DNA from: Lentibacillus populi
GTDB taxonomy: Bacteria; Bacillota; Bacilli; Bacillales; Amphibacillaceae
Reading direction: 5' to 3'
Assembly (NCBI GenBank): GCA_014642895.1
Contig: BMJD01000004.1
Coordinates: forward strand, 124,001 to 188,000
Length of the DNA stretch: 64,000 nt
Position 1 is the stretch's first letter; each line of letters opens with the position of its first letter. The translations under genes were made by a program, and so were the position numbers. The notes below the pieces were generated by a model. The model was not told the DNA's origin and searched no databases. It was given only the letters and a program-made list of their open reading frames with translations. Positions 9,121-17,125 of this stretch are shown in pieces.

Positions 9121-9330
9121 TTATGCTACAACATCGTAACCTTGATCTTCTACTGCTTCACGCATGTCTTGAACGGTAACCTTTGTATCGTCATACGTAC
9201 CGTCTACCTTACCAGTGGCTAAATTTATCTCAACATTCGTTACGCCGTTTAGCTCACCTAGTGCACCTTCAACAGATGATTTGCAATGGCCACATGTCAT
9301 TCCTTTTACATCAAGCGTCAACTTTTCCAT
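9121..9330 (-). CDS. copZ: Copper chaperone CopZ
   Basis: 69 residues, one heavy-metal-associated domain. The copper-binding motif is MTCGHC (Cys13 and Cys16), and the C-terminal half (VEDQGYDV) is typical of CopZ. It delivers Cu(I) to the ATPase in the cytosol. The ribosome site is within AAGGGGGGTGAAATGG just before the ATG. It follows directly on a decayed copA 3' end, so the ancestral order was copA-copZ. Its present partner is probably CopB. Confidence 0.93.
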   Translation of the reverse strand: MEKLTLDVKGMTCGHCKSSVEGALGELNGVTNVEINLATGKVDGTYDDTKVTVQDMREAVEDQGYDVVA

Positions 9331-9362
9331 TCCATTTCACCCCCCTTCAAAGGATTGTTTCT

Positions 9363-9477
9363 TATATTTTTACCCTTTTTTACGCCAAGGGAGTTGGAAA
9401 CGACACTTACTGAATGAATGCCATTGCTGCCCCAGCGATCCATGGAGCTAATAAACCAATCACTGGGGATACACTGA
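9363..9477 (-). pseudogene. copA: C-terminal remnant of copA (copper P-type ATPase), frameshifted
   Basis: Minus-strand reading gives FSVSPVIGLLAPWIAGAAMAF in one frame and then, after a one-base shift, SVSVVSNSLGVKKGKN in the next. Together these are the last transmembrane segment and tail of CopA-type ATPases (LLAPWxAGAAMAFSSVSVVxNSLRLKK). Upstream of about 9477 the frame is closed and the homology ends, so nearly the whole gene is deleted and the residual 3' end carries an extra frameshift. It lies about 30 bases before copZ, where a complete copA is expected. Confidence 0.75.
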
Positions 9478-9540
9478 AAAATTACGAATACCCCTTCTAT
9501 TAGTATTTCCATTTTCATAGATTTAAACGTGAGGTGAAAA

Positions 9541-10683
9541 ATGATGAAGACTAATTATAATAAAAAAAGCAAACTCCATTTGCTAACAAAAATAGTTGGT
9601 TTTATTGTACTGACATTTGCTGCAATCGTAATCATCAGCTCGTTGCAAGTTAAAGTCTTTCAATCGCAAAGCCTCGAACAGTTAACAAAATCAGGGACAT
9701 TTACCAATATATTTCTCCATATGCTAGGTGATCAAATTCCCCAATTCGAGGATACATTTAGCGATGAGTTAAGCACACCTTCCCTATCAAATGTAGCTAT
9801 CGAATCTCTGACAGGGATTAAAATCGATAATCTGGCAACCTCTTTTTTGCAGGAGATACCCGGAGTTCATCTCGCGAAATCCGGAAGGTATATTGCTGGT
9901 GAAAAAGTAAACGATGGCGATATGCCACAAGAGTCACCACCACCAAATTTTGATGAATTGCTAGCCGGTGAGGATCCAAATGAAGATGAGGAGTCAGCTC
10001 CTGACAACAAAAATAAGAAAAATCCAGCCAATCCTTCTGTATATATTTACCATTCACACAGCTGGGAAGGGTTTCTGCCGCTGATAGAGGAAGATGTGAA
10101 GCCTAGTGTTTCATCAAGTGTTGATAACGATGAAAATGTTGTTCTTGTTGGTTCTATGTTAACGGAACAATTGGAACATTATGGGATAAGCACATTCCAT
10201 AATAAAGTAAACATGGGACAGGCTTTGCACGATAAGGGATGGGACTCGGATAATTCCTATGATCTAACACGAGAATTTGTACAAACAGCTGTCGCCCAGC
10301 ATAAAAGCATGGAATACTTTATTGATATTCACCGGGACGCGGCTAGAAAAGATAAAACAACGGCAACAATTAACGGAAAAAAATATGCTAAATTATATTT
10401 TGTGGTCGGCGTTGAGCATGAAAACTATGAAAATAATTTGGCATTTGCAAAGAAAATCAATGAAAAATTGGAAGCAAAATATCCTGGCATAAGCAGAGGA
10501 ATATATCCAAAGTCAAAATTTGAGGGTAATGGTGTATATAATCAGGATATTTCCAATCATTCGCTCCTAATCGAAATGGGGGGTGTTGATAATACGAAGG
10601 AAGAGCTAAAGAACACGGTTGATGCATTTGCGAAGGTCTTTAATGAAATTTATGACGGCGCGATAGAGGTTAATGCGCAGTAA
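9541..10683 (+). CDS. spoIIP: Stage II sporulation protein P (SpoIIP-type amidase)
   Basis: 380 residues. One N-terminal membrane anchor (residues 14-36) is followed by a Ser/Pro/acidic linker (about 120-165) and the SpoIIP catalytic domain: YIYHSHSWEGF, a DIHRDAA motif and LLIEMGGVDN, which provide the zinc ligands and catalytic residues. SpoIIP is an amidase/endopeptidase of the DMP peptidoglycan-degrading complex driving engulfment in the mother cell. It stands alone here, not beside gpr, so it may be a second paralogue. Ribosome site GAGGTGAAAA directly precedes tandem ATGs. Confidence 0.9.
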   Translation: MMKTNYNKKSKLHLLTKIVGFIVLTFAAIVIISSLQVKVFQSQSLEQLTKSGTFTNIFLHMLGDQIPQFEDTFSDELSTPSLSNVAIESLTGIKIDNLATSFLQEIPGVHLAKSGRYIAGEKVNDGDMPQESPPPNFDELLAGEDPNEDEESAPDNKNKKNPANPSVYIYHSHSWEGFLPLIEEDVKPSVSSSVDNDENVVLVGSMLTEQLEHYGISTFHNKVNMGQALHDKGWDSDNSYDLTREFVQTAVAQHKSMEYFIDIHRDAARKDKTTATINGKKYAKLYFVVGVEHENYENNLAFAKKINEKLEAKYPGISRGIYPKSKFEGNGVYNQDISNHSLLIEMGGVDNTKEELKNTVDAFAKVFNEIYDGAIEVNAQ

Positions 10684-10698
10684 ATTGAACTACATTCA

Positions 10699-10721
10699 TT
10701 GGGGACCTTCCCTGTCCCCAA
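10699..10721. repeat. REP-like palindrome / terminator
   Basis: Perfect eight-pair stem TTGGGGAC/GTCCCCAA with a 7-base loop, 15 bases after spoIIP. Such GGGGAC...GTCCCC palindromes occur as dispersed REP-like elements in many bacteria. This is the only copy I noticed in the window. It may double as the spoIIP terminator. 10722-10936 holds nothing else I can support. Confidence 0.45.
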
Positions 10722-10936
10722 ATGCGCGTTAATCGAATGTATTATTGGAACATGAATTTGTCTCGCCTCTCAATCAAAACTTCTACCACTAAACTAACCC
10801 CTTTATAATGAATACATTTACCTTAAAAATCATTTTTCTTTTTAAGGTACAAACGAAAATGATATCTCGGATAACATTCATTAAACAATTATGCTAGTAT
10901 AGGTTTAAATGCTATTAACAGACATGGGGAATATTA

Positions 10937-11083
10937 ATGGCGAATTCAACTAAATCAAGAGTGGTCATTTCCCATGCGATTAATGATTTTCAAGTATTTT
11001 ACATGATCCTTGATATAATCATTGGGCAGCACAGCTTGTTCTACATTTTTAGTCTTTTAAGGAAAAAACAGTACAGTTCATAA
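10937..11083 (+). CDS. Possible small protein, 48 residues
   Basis: ATG at 10937, ATGGGGAATATTA upstream (GGGGA as ribosome site), 48 codons. The N-terminal third is polar (MANSTKSRVVISHAINDF) and the middle hydrophobic (FYMILDIIIGQHSLFYIFSLL), ending RKKQYSS, so it could be a single-span membrane peptide. It stops 3 bases before the TTG start of the next gene, consistent with translational coupling. No family recognised. Confidence 0.35.
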   Translation: MANSTKSRVVISHAINDFQVFYMILDIIIGQHSLFYIFSLLRKKQYSS

Positions 11084-11086
11084 ACG

Positions 11087-11659
11087 TTGATACAAAAATT
11101 ACTAGTGGATTGGAGTGTTGCAATCGTGTCCTCAATCTTGCTTATCGGCCTTATTATTATGTTAATCATTATTTTTTTCAAAGCACTAATAATAGATATG
11201 TTTGGAAATAAAAACAAGTTTGTAAAGAAGCTTAAAAACGCAAAATGGTTTCAAAAAACGTGGACTGCAGGAATGTTTCTGTTCGCATTAAATGCGGTAC
11301 TATTCTTTTTCACATGTCTTCTGCTTTATGTTCTTACTTTCTTGCCGATCCCTTACATCCATTGGGTTATCATGCTGTTTGCCGTTATTTCCAGTGTGTT
11401 CTCTTGGATTGTGGTGAACAAGGCTTGGCAAGGAACAAAAAAGAACCGCCTCAAGCTAGGATTTATCGGCAGCAGCTTTTATCTTATTTTGACAATTGTT
11501 TTTATTTATGGCTTCATGAGCCTGAAACCTGCCTATCCAGGTGAAGATACGTTCATGAGTGCAATTGGATTAGTTTTTGCCATTATTGTTACAGCGATTG
11601 CGTTTATTGCATGTCTTGTCTATACGGGGTTTTCCGGGAAAGCAATGGACAGAAAATAA
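11087..11659 (+). CDS. Multi-span membrane protein of unknown function
   Basis: 190 residues. Five hydrophobic segments (about residues 10-33, 61-83, 89-110, 126-146 and 158-181) separated by short basic loops (KNKFVKKLKNAKWF, GTKKNRLK). No catalytic motif or family recognised. The only reading-frame start available upstream is a TTG at 11087, weakly supported because no clear ribosome site precedes it; coupling to the small ORF ending at 11083 is possible, or an internal ATG may be used. Confidence 0.6.
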   Translation: MIQKLLVDWSVAIVSSILLIGLIIMLIIIFFKALIIDMFGNKNKFVKKLKNAKWFQKTWTAGMFLFALNAVLFFFTCLLLYVLTFLPIPYIHWVIMLFAVISSVFSWIVVNKAWQGTKKNRLKLGFIGSSFYLILTIVFIYGFMSLKPAYPGEDTFMSAIGLVFAIIVTAIAFIACLVYTGFSGKAMDRK

Positions 11660-11698
11660 CCAGGTGGCACGGGCATTACCTGCTCCTGTGTTTCCGTA

Positions 11699-12475
11699 TC
11701 ATTCCCTTATTCCCATGACCCTAATTCGATGATAATCGGCAATCCAATGCTGATCATGAAAAATAGCTTTTGCCAAATCATTCTCAACGTTGGTAACTAT
11801 TTTAGTGACAGTTCCATTGTCCAATCCTGCAAACATCGTTTTTCCAAACATATCAATCCAGTTTTTCAAACCGTTCATTCCTTCAAGTGGTGTTGGCCTT
11901 TCGAATTGTCTGGCAAAAATTACTTTAAACCCCGCCTGCTCCATTAAAGTTGTATATTCACCAATGCTAGGGAAATACCAGGGAAAACGTTCCTCACAAT
12001 AGGTCAATTCTAAAATTTGAAATTGCTTTCTAATAGCACTGGTTATTGTCTGGACATTTCCCTTTCCGCCAAACTCAGCCACGAAACGGCCACCTTTTTT
12101 TAAACTATCAAATATACAACATAGCGCCTCATTTGCAGCTTTTATCCAGTGCAGTGTGGCGTTTGAAAATACAGCATCAAACGTTTCACGAAATTTTAAT
12201 TCTGTTGCATCTCCAACCTGGAATGTTATATTGGGATATTTGCGCTGAGCCTGCAAGATCATATTTTTCGATTTATCAATCCCAGTAACATGAACACCAA
12301 AATCATACAGTCTCTTTGCTATATCTCCGGTTCCACAGCCGAGATCAAGGACAGCTTCGCCTTTTTTCGGCTCCAATACGTTAATTAAGTCATTTCCATA
12401 CGTTGAAACGAATGCATGTTTTCCATCATAAAGTTCCGCATCCCACATATCGTTCTTTTTTCCCGGATTAACCAT
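11699..12475 (-). CDS. Class I SAM-dependent methyltransferase
   Basis: 258 residues from the ATG at 12475 (GGGAG six bases upstream; an adjacent TTG is too close to it). The SAM-binding motif I is VLDLGCGTGDIAKRL; the acidic ribose-binding residue is in VTGIDKS, and VFSNATLHWI is motif IV/V of the trans-aconitate methyltransferase (Tam)-like group. The C-terminal half is a variable substrate domain. The exact acceptor is unknown; the Tam-like naming is by similarity only. Confidence 0.82.
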   Translation of the reverse strand: MVNPGKKNDMWDAELYDGKHAFVSTYGNDLINVLEPKKGEAVLDLGCGTGDIAKRLYDFGVHVTGIDKSKNMILQAQRKYPNITFQVGDATELKFRETFDAVFSNATLHWIKAANEALCCIFDSLKKGGRFVAEFGGKGNVQTITSAIRKQFQILELTYCEERFPWYFPSIGEYTTLMEQAGFKVIFARQFERPTPLEGMNGLKNWIDMFGKTMFAGLDNGTVTKIVTNVENDLAKAIFHDQHWIADYHRIRVMGIRE

Positions 12476-12502
12476 CAACTCTCCCGCACTCCTCTTGATA
12501 GA

Positions 12503-12688
12503 TTATAGGTTTCTTGGAATATAAAATTCTTCATATTTCATCTCTTGATCCAAACGAAGACAATTTACATCGTATTTGGAAACAGATAATGGACCAGCTT
12601 CTTCTTTATATGAGGCTCGAAAAGGAAATACCAAATGATTCTGTAAATAGTGATAGTACTTTTCCAAGTTACCATCCGTCCCATCCAT
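12503..12688 (-). CDS. Short protein resembling bacterial 'calcium-binding protein' family, possibly broken
   Basis: 61 residues. The core YYHYLQNHLVFPFRASY then EEAGPLSVSKYDVNCLRLDQE resembles a small family annotated as calcium-binding protein, in which a YLxxNLxFPFxA segment precedes a short beta domain. The C-terminus ends abruptly (EEFYIPRNL), and an overlapping frame just upstream (ATGGGCGAGAATGG) reads MGENGWDGW then stops, so a frameshift near the start is possible. The ribosome site is poor. Treat as a small gene or gene remnant. Confidence 0.35.
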   Translation of the reverse strand: MDGTDGNLEKYYHYLQNHLVFPFRASYKEEAGPLSVSKYDVNCLRLDQEMKYEEFYIPRNL

Positions 12689-12715
12689 TCTCGCCCATTA
12701 TTTAATAACAACAAT

Positions 12716-13477
12716 CTAAAAAAATCCCCCAAGCAATTTCCGTTCGAGCCGGCACTCTTCACATCTTTTAGGGTCTGAGAAGCCTTTTTGTTTATAAAAC
12801 TTCTGTTCACCGACAGTAAAGGTAAACCGTTTGCCGCAATCCCAGCACTTCAAAATCAAATCATGCGGAGTATAACCTTTCATTGCTTCATTGATTTCTG
12901 CTTGTCTTTGTTGGGCATTGTTCAAGTCAATTGGTTGGCCAGACTCCAAAGTATCGATTGTTCTCCGAATTTCAGCCCGTACTTTTTTATAATCTACTTT
13001 CTCCCAGGCTTCCAAATAAGAAATGTATCTTTTATTACCTGACTCCCTGGCTTTTTCCAGCAGCAATAAAATCATTTTACGATTGCGGTCTTTTAAATAA
13101 GTCATGTCTGGTGCAGGTTTGTTCTCTTCCAGCCACCTGTCCCATTCTGCCAAAAATTCATCTGCCCGTCGATCACGTTCAATGTGCCAGCCTCGATCGG
13201 TAAATATAATCATCGGTAGTTTTCCGGAGTATTGAATATCCAGAAAATCATGAACAATCATCCAATCTATTTTCTCCATCACGTTATCCGTTTTTTCAGG
13301 TTTGAAATAACCATAGACTGGACATTTGTCCAATTCCAATGCAAGTACTTTTTTCTCCCGTGACCCTCTTAAAATTTTCGCAAGCAGCGTTCTACCCCCC
13401 TCTGCAATAATTTCATCAGCTGCCCGCAAAATGGCTAAAATTTCGTTTTCTGGTAGAGATTCGATCGTTAAATCCAT
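12716..13477 (-). CDS. RQC-minor-1 family DNA-binding protein with C-terminal zinc ribbon
   Basis: 253 residues. Residues about 25-100 form a RecQ C-terminal (RQC)-like winged helix (LAKILRGSREKKV, CPVYGYF, KIDWMIVHDFL, KLPMIIFTDRGW), the module that binds DNA ends in RecQ helicases, here without a helicase. A charged middle region follows, then a zinc ribbon at the end (CWDCGKRF about residue 212, CEECRLE about 239). Known only as a domain family; the role is unproven, probably nucleic-acid binding. Ribosome site AAGGAG. It reads in the same direction as the methyltransferase but about 240 bases away. Confidence 0.8.
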   Translation of the reverse strand: MDLTIESLPENEILAILRAADEIIAEGGRTLLAKILRGSREKKVLALELDKCPVYGYFKPEKTDNVMEKIDWMIVHDFLDIQYSGKLPMIIFTDRGWHIERDRRADEFLAEWDRWLEENKPAPDMTYLKDRNRKMILLLLEKARESGNKRYISYLEAWEKVDYKKVRAEIRRTIDTLESGQPIDLNNAQQRQAEINEAMKGYTPHDLILKCWDCGKRFTFTVGEQKFYKQKGFSDPKRCEECRLERKLLGGFF

Positions 13478-13656
13478 TTTACAGTTACTCCTTTCTTATT
13501 ACCCTCCGGACAAAAGAACATAAACTTTTTTATATTATATCAATTTCATTAAAATGTGTCAGTTCAAAAAGAGAGCCAGCGGTTTGCACGTCGAGATTCC
13601 GTTAATTTACGTTGATTTCACGCTTAAATTACATTGATAAATAGTGCTGATAGAAA

Positions 13657-13682
13657 AAACCATAGCAAATTTGCTATGGTTT
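13657..13682 (-). terminator. Terminator of mvaS
   Basis: Perfect 13-pair palindrome AAACCATAGCAAA/TTTGCTATGGTTT overlapping the mvaS stop codon, with a TTTTTT tract on the minus strand. 13478-13656 shows no gene. Confidence 0.85.
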
Positions 13683-14874
13683 ATTTCATCACAGGAACCT
13701 TCCCAAAAACCTTATTCACATATTGGCGTTTATTGTCCGTTATCCCTGCCAAGCAAATTGTTGCGGGATCTTTCTCCAGGTCCAATTCCATTGTTGAACT
13801 GTCAACTGGCAATGTTTCCTGAAAAATTTCCTCATATTCTGCAACGGTTATCTCTATTCTTGAGGAAAATAACTGCTCATGCTCTACTACATGCAAATGC
13901 TCACGGTAATTTTCCTCCAACTTACCACTGAAAAATTCTCCTACCGCTCCGGATCCGTAACTGAACAGTCCGATTCTTGAACCGGCTTGCAAGTTTTCGT
14001 TCAGTTCAAGAAGGGAAAGCAGGCTTAAGTACAATGAACCGGTGTAAATATTCCCGACATTTCGATTATATTGCGTGCTGATTTTGTAGTTTGCAAGTAA
14101 CCGCTCTCTGTCTTCGTCCGTACCTTCATCCAAAACTGTCTTCAATGCCTTGAATCCCATCTTCGTATATGGCAAGTGATAACAGATCGCTTCAAAATCG
14201 CTTAACTCAAGACCTGACTTCGCCTTATACTGGTTCCAGACTTTGTTAAAAAATGCAATATACTGTTCATTAGAAAATTTGCCGTCTACAAATGCTTTGT
14301 CAGCGTGTATTGGGCGCCAAAAATCCATAATATCCTCAGTTAAAAAGGCACTATTTTCTTCAAGCGTCATGATTTTTGGATCTGCGCTGATTAGCATGGC
14401 AACCGCACCCGCTCCTTGGGTTGCTTCTCCCGATGTATTCAGCCCATATCTCGCAATGTCTGAACCTAATACCAATACCTTGCTCTTCGGATTCAGCGCA
14501 ATATGACCTTTTGCCATTTGGATGCCGGCAGTCGCCCCGTAGCAGGCCTGTTTCACTTCAATCGATCGGGCATATGGGTTAAGCCCCAATAAATCATGGA
14601 CATAAACTCCGGCAGACTTGGAATTATCAATACCTGACTCCGTCCCAAAAATAACAAAGTCGATTGCTTTCTTATCCTCTTCGTCCAAAATTTTCAGTGC
14701 CGCATTTGCCGCCATTGTAACGGAATCCTGCGTAATTGGAGCAAGCGCCATTTTCTCCTGTCCAATTCCGATCGTATACTTTTCCGGTTCCACGTTTCTG
14801 CTGACCGCCAATTTGTTCATATCTACATAAAGATGTGGTGCATAAAAACCTATTTTGTCTATTCCTATTTTCAA
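13681..14874 (-). CDS. mvaS: Hydroxymethylglutaryl-CoA synthase
   Basis: 397 residues, full length for bacterial MvaS. It condenses acetoacetyl-CoA and acetyl-CoA to HMG-CoA, the first committed step of the mevalonate pathway to isoprenoids. The catalytic triad is visible: Glu79 in GTESGID, nucleophile Cys111 in QACYGAT, and His233 in YHLPYTKMG. It is monocistronic here: no mvaA, mvaK or mvaD lies in the window. Most Bacillus species rely on the MEP pathway, so mvaS points to the subset of Bacillaceae that carry mevalonate genes as well or instead. Confidence 0.94.
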   Translation of the reverse strand: MKIGIDKIGFYAPHLYVDMNKLAVSRNVEPEKYTIGIGQEKMALAPITQDSVTMAANAALKILDEEDKKAIDFVIFGTESGIDNSKSAGVYVHDLLGLNPYARSIEVKQACYGATAGIQMAKGHIALNPKSKVLVLGSDIARYGLNTSGEATQGAGAVAMLISADPKIMTLEENSAFLTEDIMDFWRPIHADKAFVDGKFSNEQYIAFFNKVWNQYKAKSGLELSDFEAICYHLPYTKMGFKALKTVLDEGTDEDRERLLANYKISTQYNRNVGNIYTGSLYLSLLSLLELNENLQAGSRIGLFSYGSGAVGEFFSGKLEENYREHLHVVEHEQLFSSRIEITVAEYEEIFQETLPVDSSTMELDLEKDPATICLAGITDNKRQYVNKVFGKVPVMK

Positions 14875-15080
14875 TGTTAATCTCTCCTGCTAACCAGTTT
14901 AAATTTGAATTGCGCTATGGAAACGGTACTCCCAAATCGCAATTTATCAAGTGATTCATTTCACAAATAAACACAATCTTTAACTAAACACTATAAATGA
15001 TAATACAAACGAACGCGAAAGACAATGAAAAGGTTGGTGTGGACTATTAATCTCCTATCTTTTATCAAGTGAGATGTATG

Positions 15081-15821
15081 TTATCTAAGTGTATCCAAAT
15101 AATTCTTTAAACTATTAGCAGCGCACTCAGAAATCAACCTGATAAATGGTTCTACATGCTGTTGCAAACTTGCCATCTCTAACGATTGATAATAGTGAAG
15201 TCGTTGTTCACTTTCCGCCTTCACAATTGCGGGCGGATACCCATTTTTCATTAAAATTAAATTCATGATTAATCTTGCAGTTCGCCCATTCCCATCGGAA
15301 AAAGGATGAATATAGACAAATTTAAAATGAAATAATGCAGCCAGTTCCACGGGATGCAGCTTATTTTTATTTTCTTCATACCAATTAAATAATGCATCCA
15401 TTTCATCCTGGATTTGCAGAAAATGTGGAGGAGTATGTCTACTACCAGAAATCCTGACATTAACCTGTCGATACCTTCCAGCATTTTTATCATCGATCGT
15501 TTTCAGTATGAGATAATGAATCTTCTTAAGGACATTTTCATTGATAGTCCGGTTCACATTTACATATTGTTCAACAAAATCAATGGCTTCGGCATGATTG
15601 ATCACTTCCAAATGTTCCTGAAGCCTTTTTCCACCAATGGTTAGTCCTTCTTCCAGTACAATCTTTGTTTCATTTAGTGTTAAAGTATTTCCTTCTATGG
15701 CGTTTGAATTATACGTCCATTCTACCCGATAAACTTCAGTGAGGTTTTGTACAACCTCCGGCGGAAGCGGTCTGTATTGATCCAGCTCATTTTTTAATTT
15801 TGTTATCGCATCAAAATTCAT
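15081..15821 (-). CDS. Fic family protein (AMPylase-type) with N-terminal inhibitory helix
   Basis: 246 residues from the ATG at 15821 (GAGGGATC upstream; in-frame ATGs further out lack a site). The active motif HPFSDGNGRTAR (residues 172-183) is complete, with the catalytic His and the Arg pair. The N-terminal SNAIEGN at 39-45 is the inhibitory (S/T)xxxE(G/N) helix, so this is a self-inhibited class II Fic protein. It would transfer AMP (or another nucleotide moiety) from a nucleotide donor to a protein; the target is unknown. No antitoxin gene is needed or seen beside it. 14875-15080 is empty. Confidence 0.88.
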   Translation of the reverse strand: MNFDAITKLKNELDQYRPLPPEVVQNLTEVYRVEWTYNSNAIEGNTLTLNETKIVLEEGLTIGGKRLQEHLEVINHAEAIDFVEQYVNVNRTINENVLKKIHYLILKTIDDKNAGRYRQVNVRISGSRHTPPHFLQIQDEMDALFNWYEENKNKLHPVELAALFHFKFVYIHPFSDGNGRTARLIMNLILMKNGYPPAIVKAESEQRLHYYQSLEMASLQQHVEPFIRLISECAANSLKNYLDTLR

Positions 15822-16147
15822 TCCAGATCCCTCTTTTTCACAATATGTCATGTACTGCATAGCCTTTATATATCTTTTCTACACATTAATCAGAATATCC
15901 TCTTTATTTTGGGGCTATTCTAAACTGTAAATATCACTGTATCAATTGGAAAAACATGACACCGCTAATTGAATGTCATGTCCTTATTTAATGGCCAATT
16001 ATTTTTAAAATTTTAACTTTATACATCATGAATAAGCTATAATTATTTGGCTAAGCAATAATTCTACTTCTCAAGGGAGGTGGCTCACTTCTGTTGCTCG
16101 TCGGAAGCCATTGGATAATCAATGTCACGACGGGAGGAGGTGATGCC

Positions 16148-16231
16148 ATGGACGAACAGACCTACCAGGCTTTGTCCCTGATGATTTTGTTTGGGACGCT
16201 GGTAGCAATGATTATGTCCAATAAGAAATAA
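16148..16231 (+). CDS. Holin-like small toxin (TxpA/BsrG family), copy 1
   Basis: 27 codons: MDEQTYQALSLMILFGTLVA then MIMSNKK. A short polar start, one hydrophobic helix and a basic tail are the pattern of the TxpA/BsrG/BsrE 'putative holin-like toxin' family (compare the TYESLM.MI core), membrane peptides repressed by an antisense RNA. The leader carries an unusually strong ribosome site (GGGAGGAGGTGATG). Predicted to be toxic to its own host if not silenced; that is inference from the family. Confidence 0.8.
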   Translation: MDEQTYQALSLMILFGTLVAMIMSNKK

Positions 16232-16275
16232 GACCTCCCCTCTGAGTTAGCCGCTCTAGTCGGGAGATCTTTTCT
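16230..16275. terminator. Bidirectional hairpin after toxin copy 1
   Basis: Stem AAGACCTCCC/GGGAGATCTT overlapping the toxin stop codon, followed on + by TTTTCTTC. On the minus strand it would end the antisense RNA (followed by TTATTTCTTATT). Confidence 0.6.
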
Positions 16276-16376
16276 TCGGACAATGAGCCGCCCCTTTTGA
16301 CGGGTTAAGTCATTGCACCGTTCCATGTTTGGTGCATGGAACGGTTTTTATATTCTATGCTATGTTATTCTTTCTA
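16232..16376 (-). ncRNA. Predicted antisense antitoxin RNA, copy 1
   Basis: A minus-strand extended -10 (TGGTATACT, 16382-16390) is placed to start an RNA near 16375 that runs back over the 3' end of the toxin mRNA and stops at the hairpin at 16230-16271. It would be about 145 nt with a 5' hairpin (16318-16344). This tail-to-tail arrangement is that of TxpA/RatA and BsrG/SR4. The same -10 is conserved in copy 2. No direct evidence of transcription. Confidence 0.5.
16318..16349 (+). terminator. Strong terminator of toxin mRNA, copy 1
   Basis: Ten-pair stem CCGTTCCATG/CATGGAACGG, 7-base loop, then TTTTT. If the toxin mRNA ends here, it overlaps the predicted antisense RNA by more than 100 nt. 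Confidence 0.75.
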
Positions 16377-16493
16377 TGTATAGTATACCACGGAATTGGC
16401 GTTCGTACACGTATTTAAATACTATTTAAAATTTCTTTAATAAAATAATAACAGAATTAGGCGCTGCTTACAAATTACACAGTGTTACATCCT

Positions 16494-16985
16494 TCAGAAT
16501 GGTAAGTCGTCATCATTAATATCAAATTTATTTTTTGTATTTCTATCCCCATATAATGAATCAACATCAGGTTCCGGAAGTTTATCCATGTCATCCGTAG
16601 TGTTCTCTAATTCTTCCCATGTTGTACCAAAAGGGACACCACCTGATGTATAGCCGGCAATAAATGCAAATGTTTCATTACTAAAACCATCCCATTCTTC
16701 TTCCGTTTCCATTTGTTTACGTGCCTTTCGTTTTTTAGCGGTCCGTTGCTTTTGTAATTCATTCTCTTTCAATTGTTGTTTGTATGCAGAACTATACGTG
16801 TAACCTAGCATTTCTAACTCTTTGACAGCACAAAGTTTATTTACCCCAAAATGCTTGCTGTAACCTTTTACAAGATTTTTGCCGTCATACTTTGGGATCC
16901 AGTGTCTGGCAGCTTGTAATCGTTGTGGTCGTTTCATCCGCTTATGTCTGGGCGTGTTGGATTTCTTTTTCTTACGCTTCCCCAT
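16494..16985 (-). CDS. Conserved-looking hypothetical protein, basic N-terminus and acidic C-terminus
   Basis: 163 residues from the ATG at 16985 (GAGGTGA eight bases upstream; an upstream in-frame extension of 33 codons has no site). The first 35 residues are very basic (MGKRKKKKSNTPRHKRMKRP). A central domain (WIPKYDGKNLVKGYSKHFGV, KLCAVKELEMLGY, YKQQLKENELQKQRTAKKRK) could bind nucleic acid. Then FAFIAGYTSGGVPFGTTWEE and a strongly acidic tail ending DDDLPF. I know of no function. It lies between toxin modules 1 and 3. Confidence 0.65.
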   Translation of the reverse strand: MGKRKKKKSNTPRHKRMKRPQRLQAARHWIPKYDGKNLVKGYSKHFGVNKLCAVKELEMLGYTYSSAYKQQLKENELQKQRTAKKRKARKQMETEEEWDGFSNETFAFIAGYTSGGVPFGTTWEELENTTDDMDKLPEPDVDSLYGDRNTKNKFDINDDDLPF

Positions 16986-17061
16986 TGTTGCATTCACCTC
17001 GTCAACCATACTAAACCTTATAATTAGCTTGCCACTACTAAAGCGCTTATTGTTTAAAAAT

Positions 17062-17104
17062 AATAAAACCGAATAGTGCTGCAAATCACTAATCGGTTTT
17101 ATTA
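17062..17104. terminator. Bidirectional terminator beside toxin 3
   Basis: Sixteen-pair stem with one mismatch (AATAAAACCGAATAGT/ACTAATCGGTTTTATT) and short A/T tracts on both sides. It ends the toxin 3 transcript on the minus strand and could end a + strand antisense RNA starting after the TATAAT at 17019-17024. Confidence 0.75.
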
Positions 17105-17125
17105 ATGATTATGCTGCTTATGGGG

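Larger units (their letters stand above)
16049..16392 (+). repeat. Type I toxin-antitoxin module, copy 1 (direct repeat with 18312-18662)
   Basis: The whole unit from GGCTAAGCAAT to GTATACCACGG is repeated about 2.26 kb downstream in the same orientation with high identity. It contains a probable toxin-mRNA promoter (TATAAT at about 16037), a structured leader, a strong GGAGGAGG ribosome site, a 27-codon toxin ORF, two terminator-like hairpins and, on the other strand, a conserved extended -10 element. The leader folds as CGTCG...CATTG-gataat-CAATG...CGACG, which could control access to the ribosome site. Confidence 0.7.

Noticed and set aside
15081-15821. Fic protein as half of a two-gene toxin-antitoxin pair
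   Set aside because: The inhibitory SNAIEGN helix is in the same protein and no small partner gene is adjacent.
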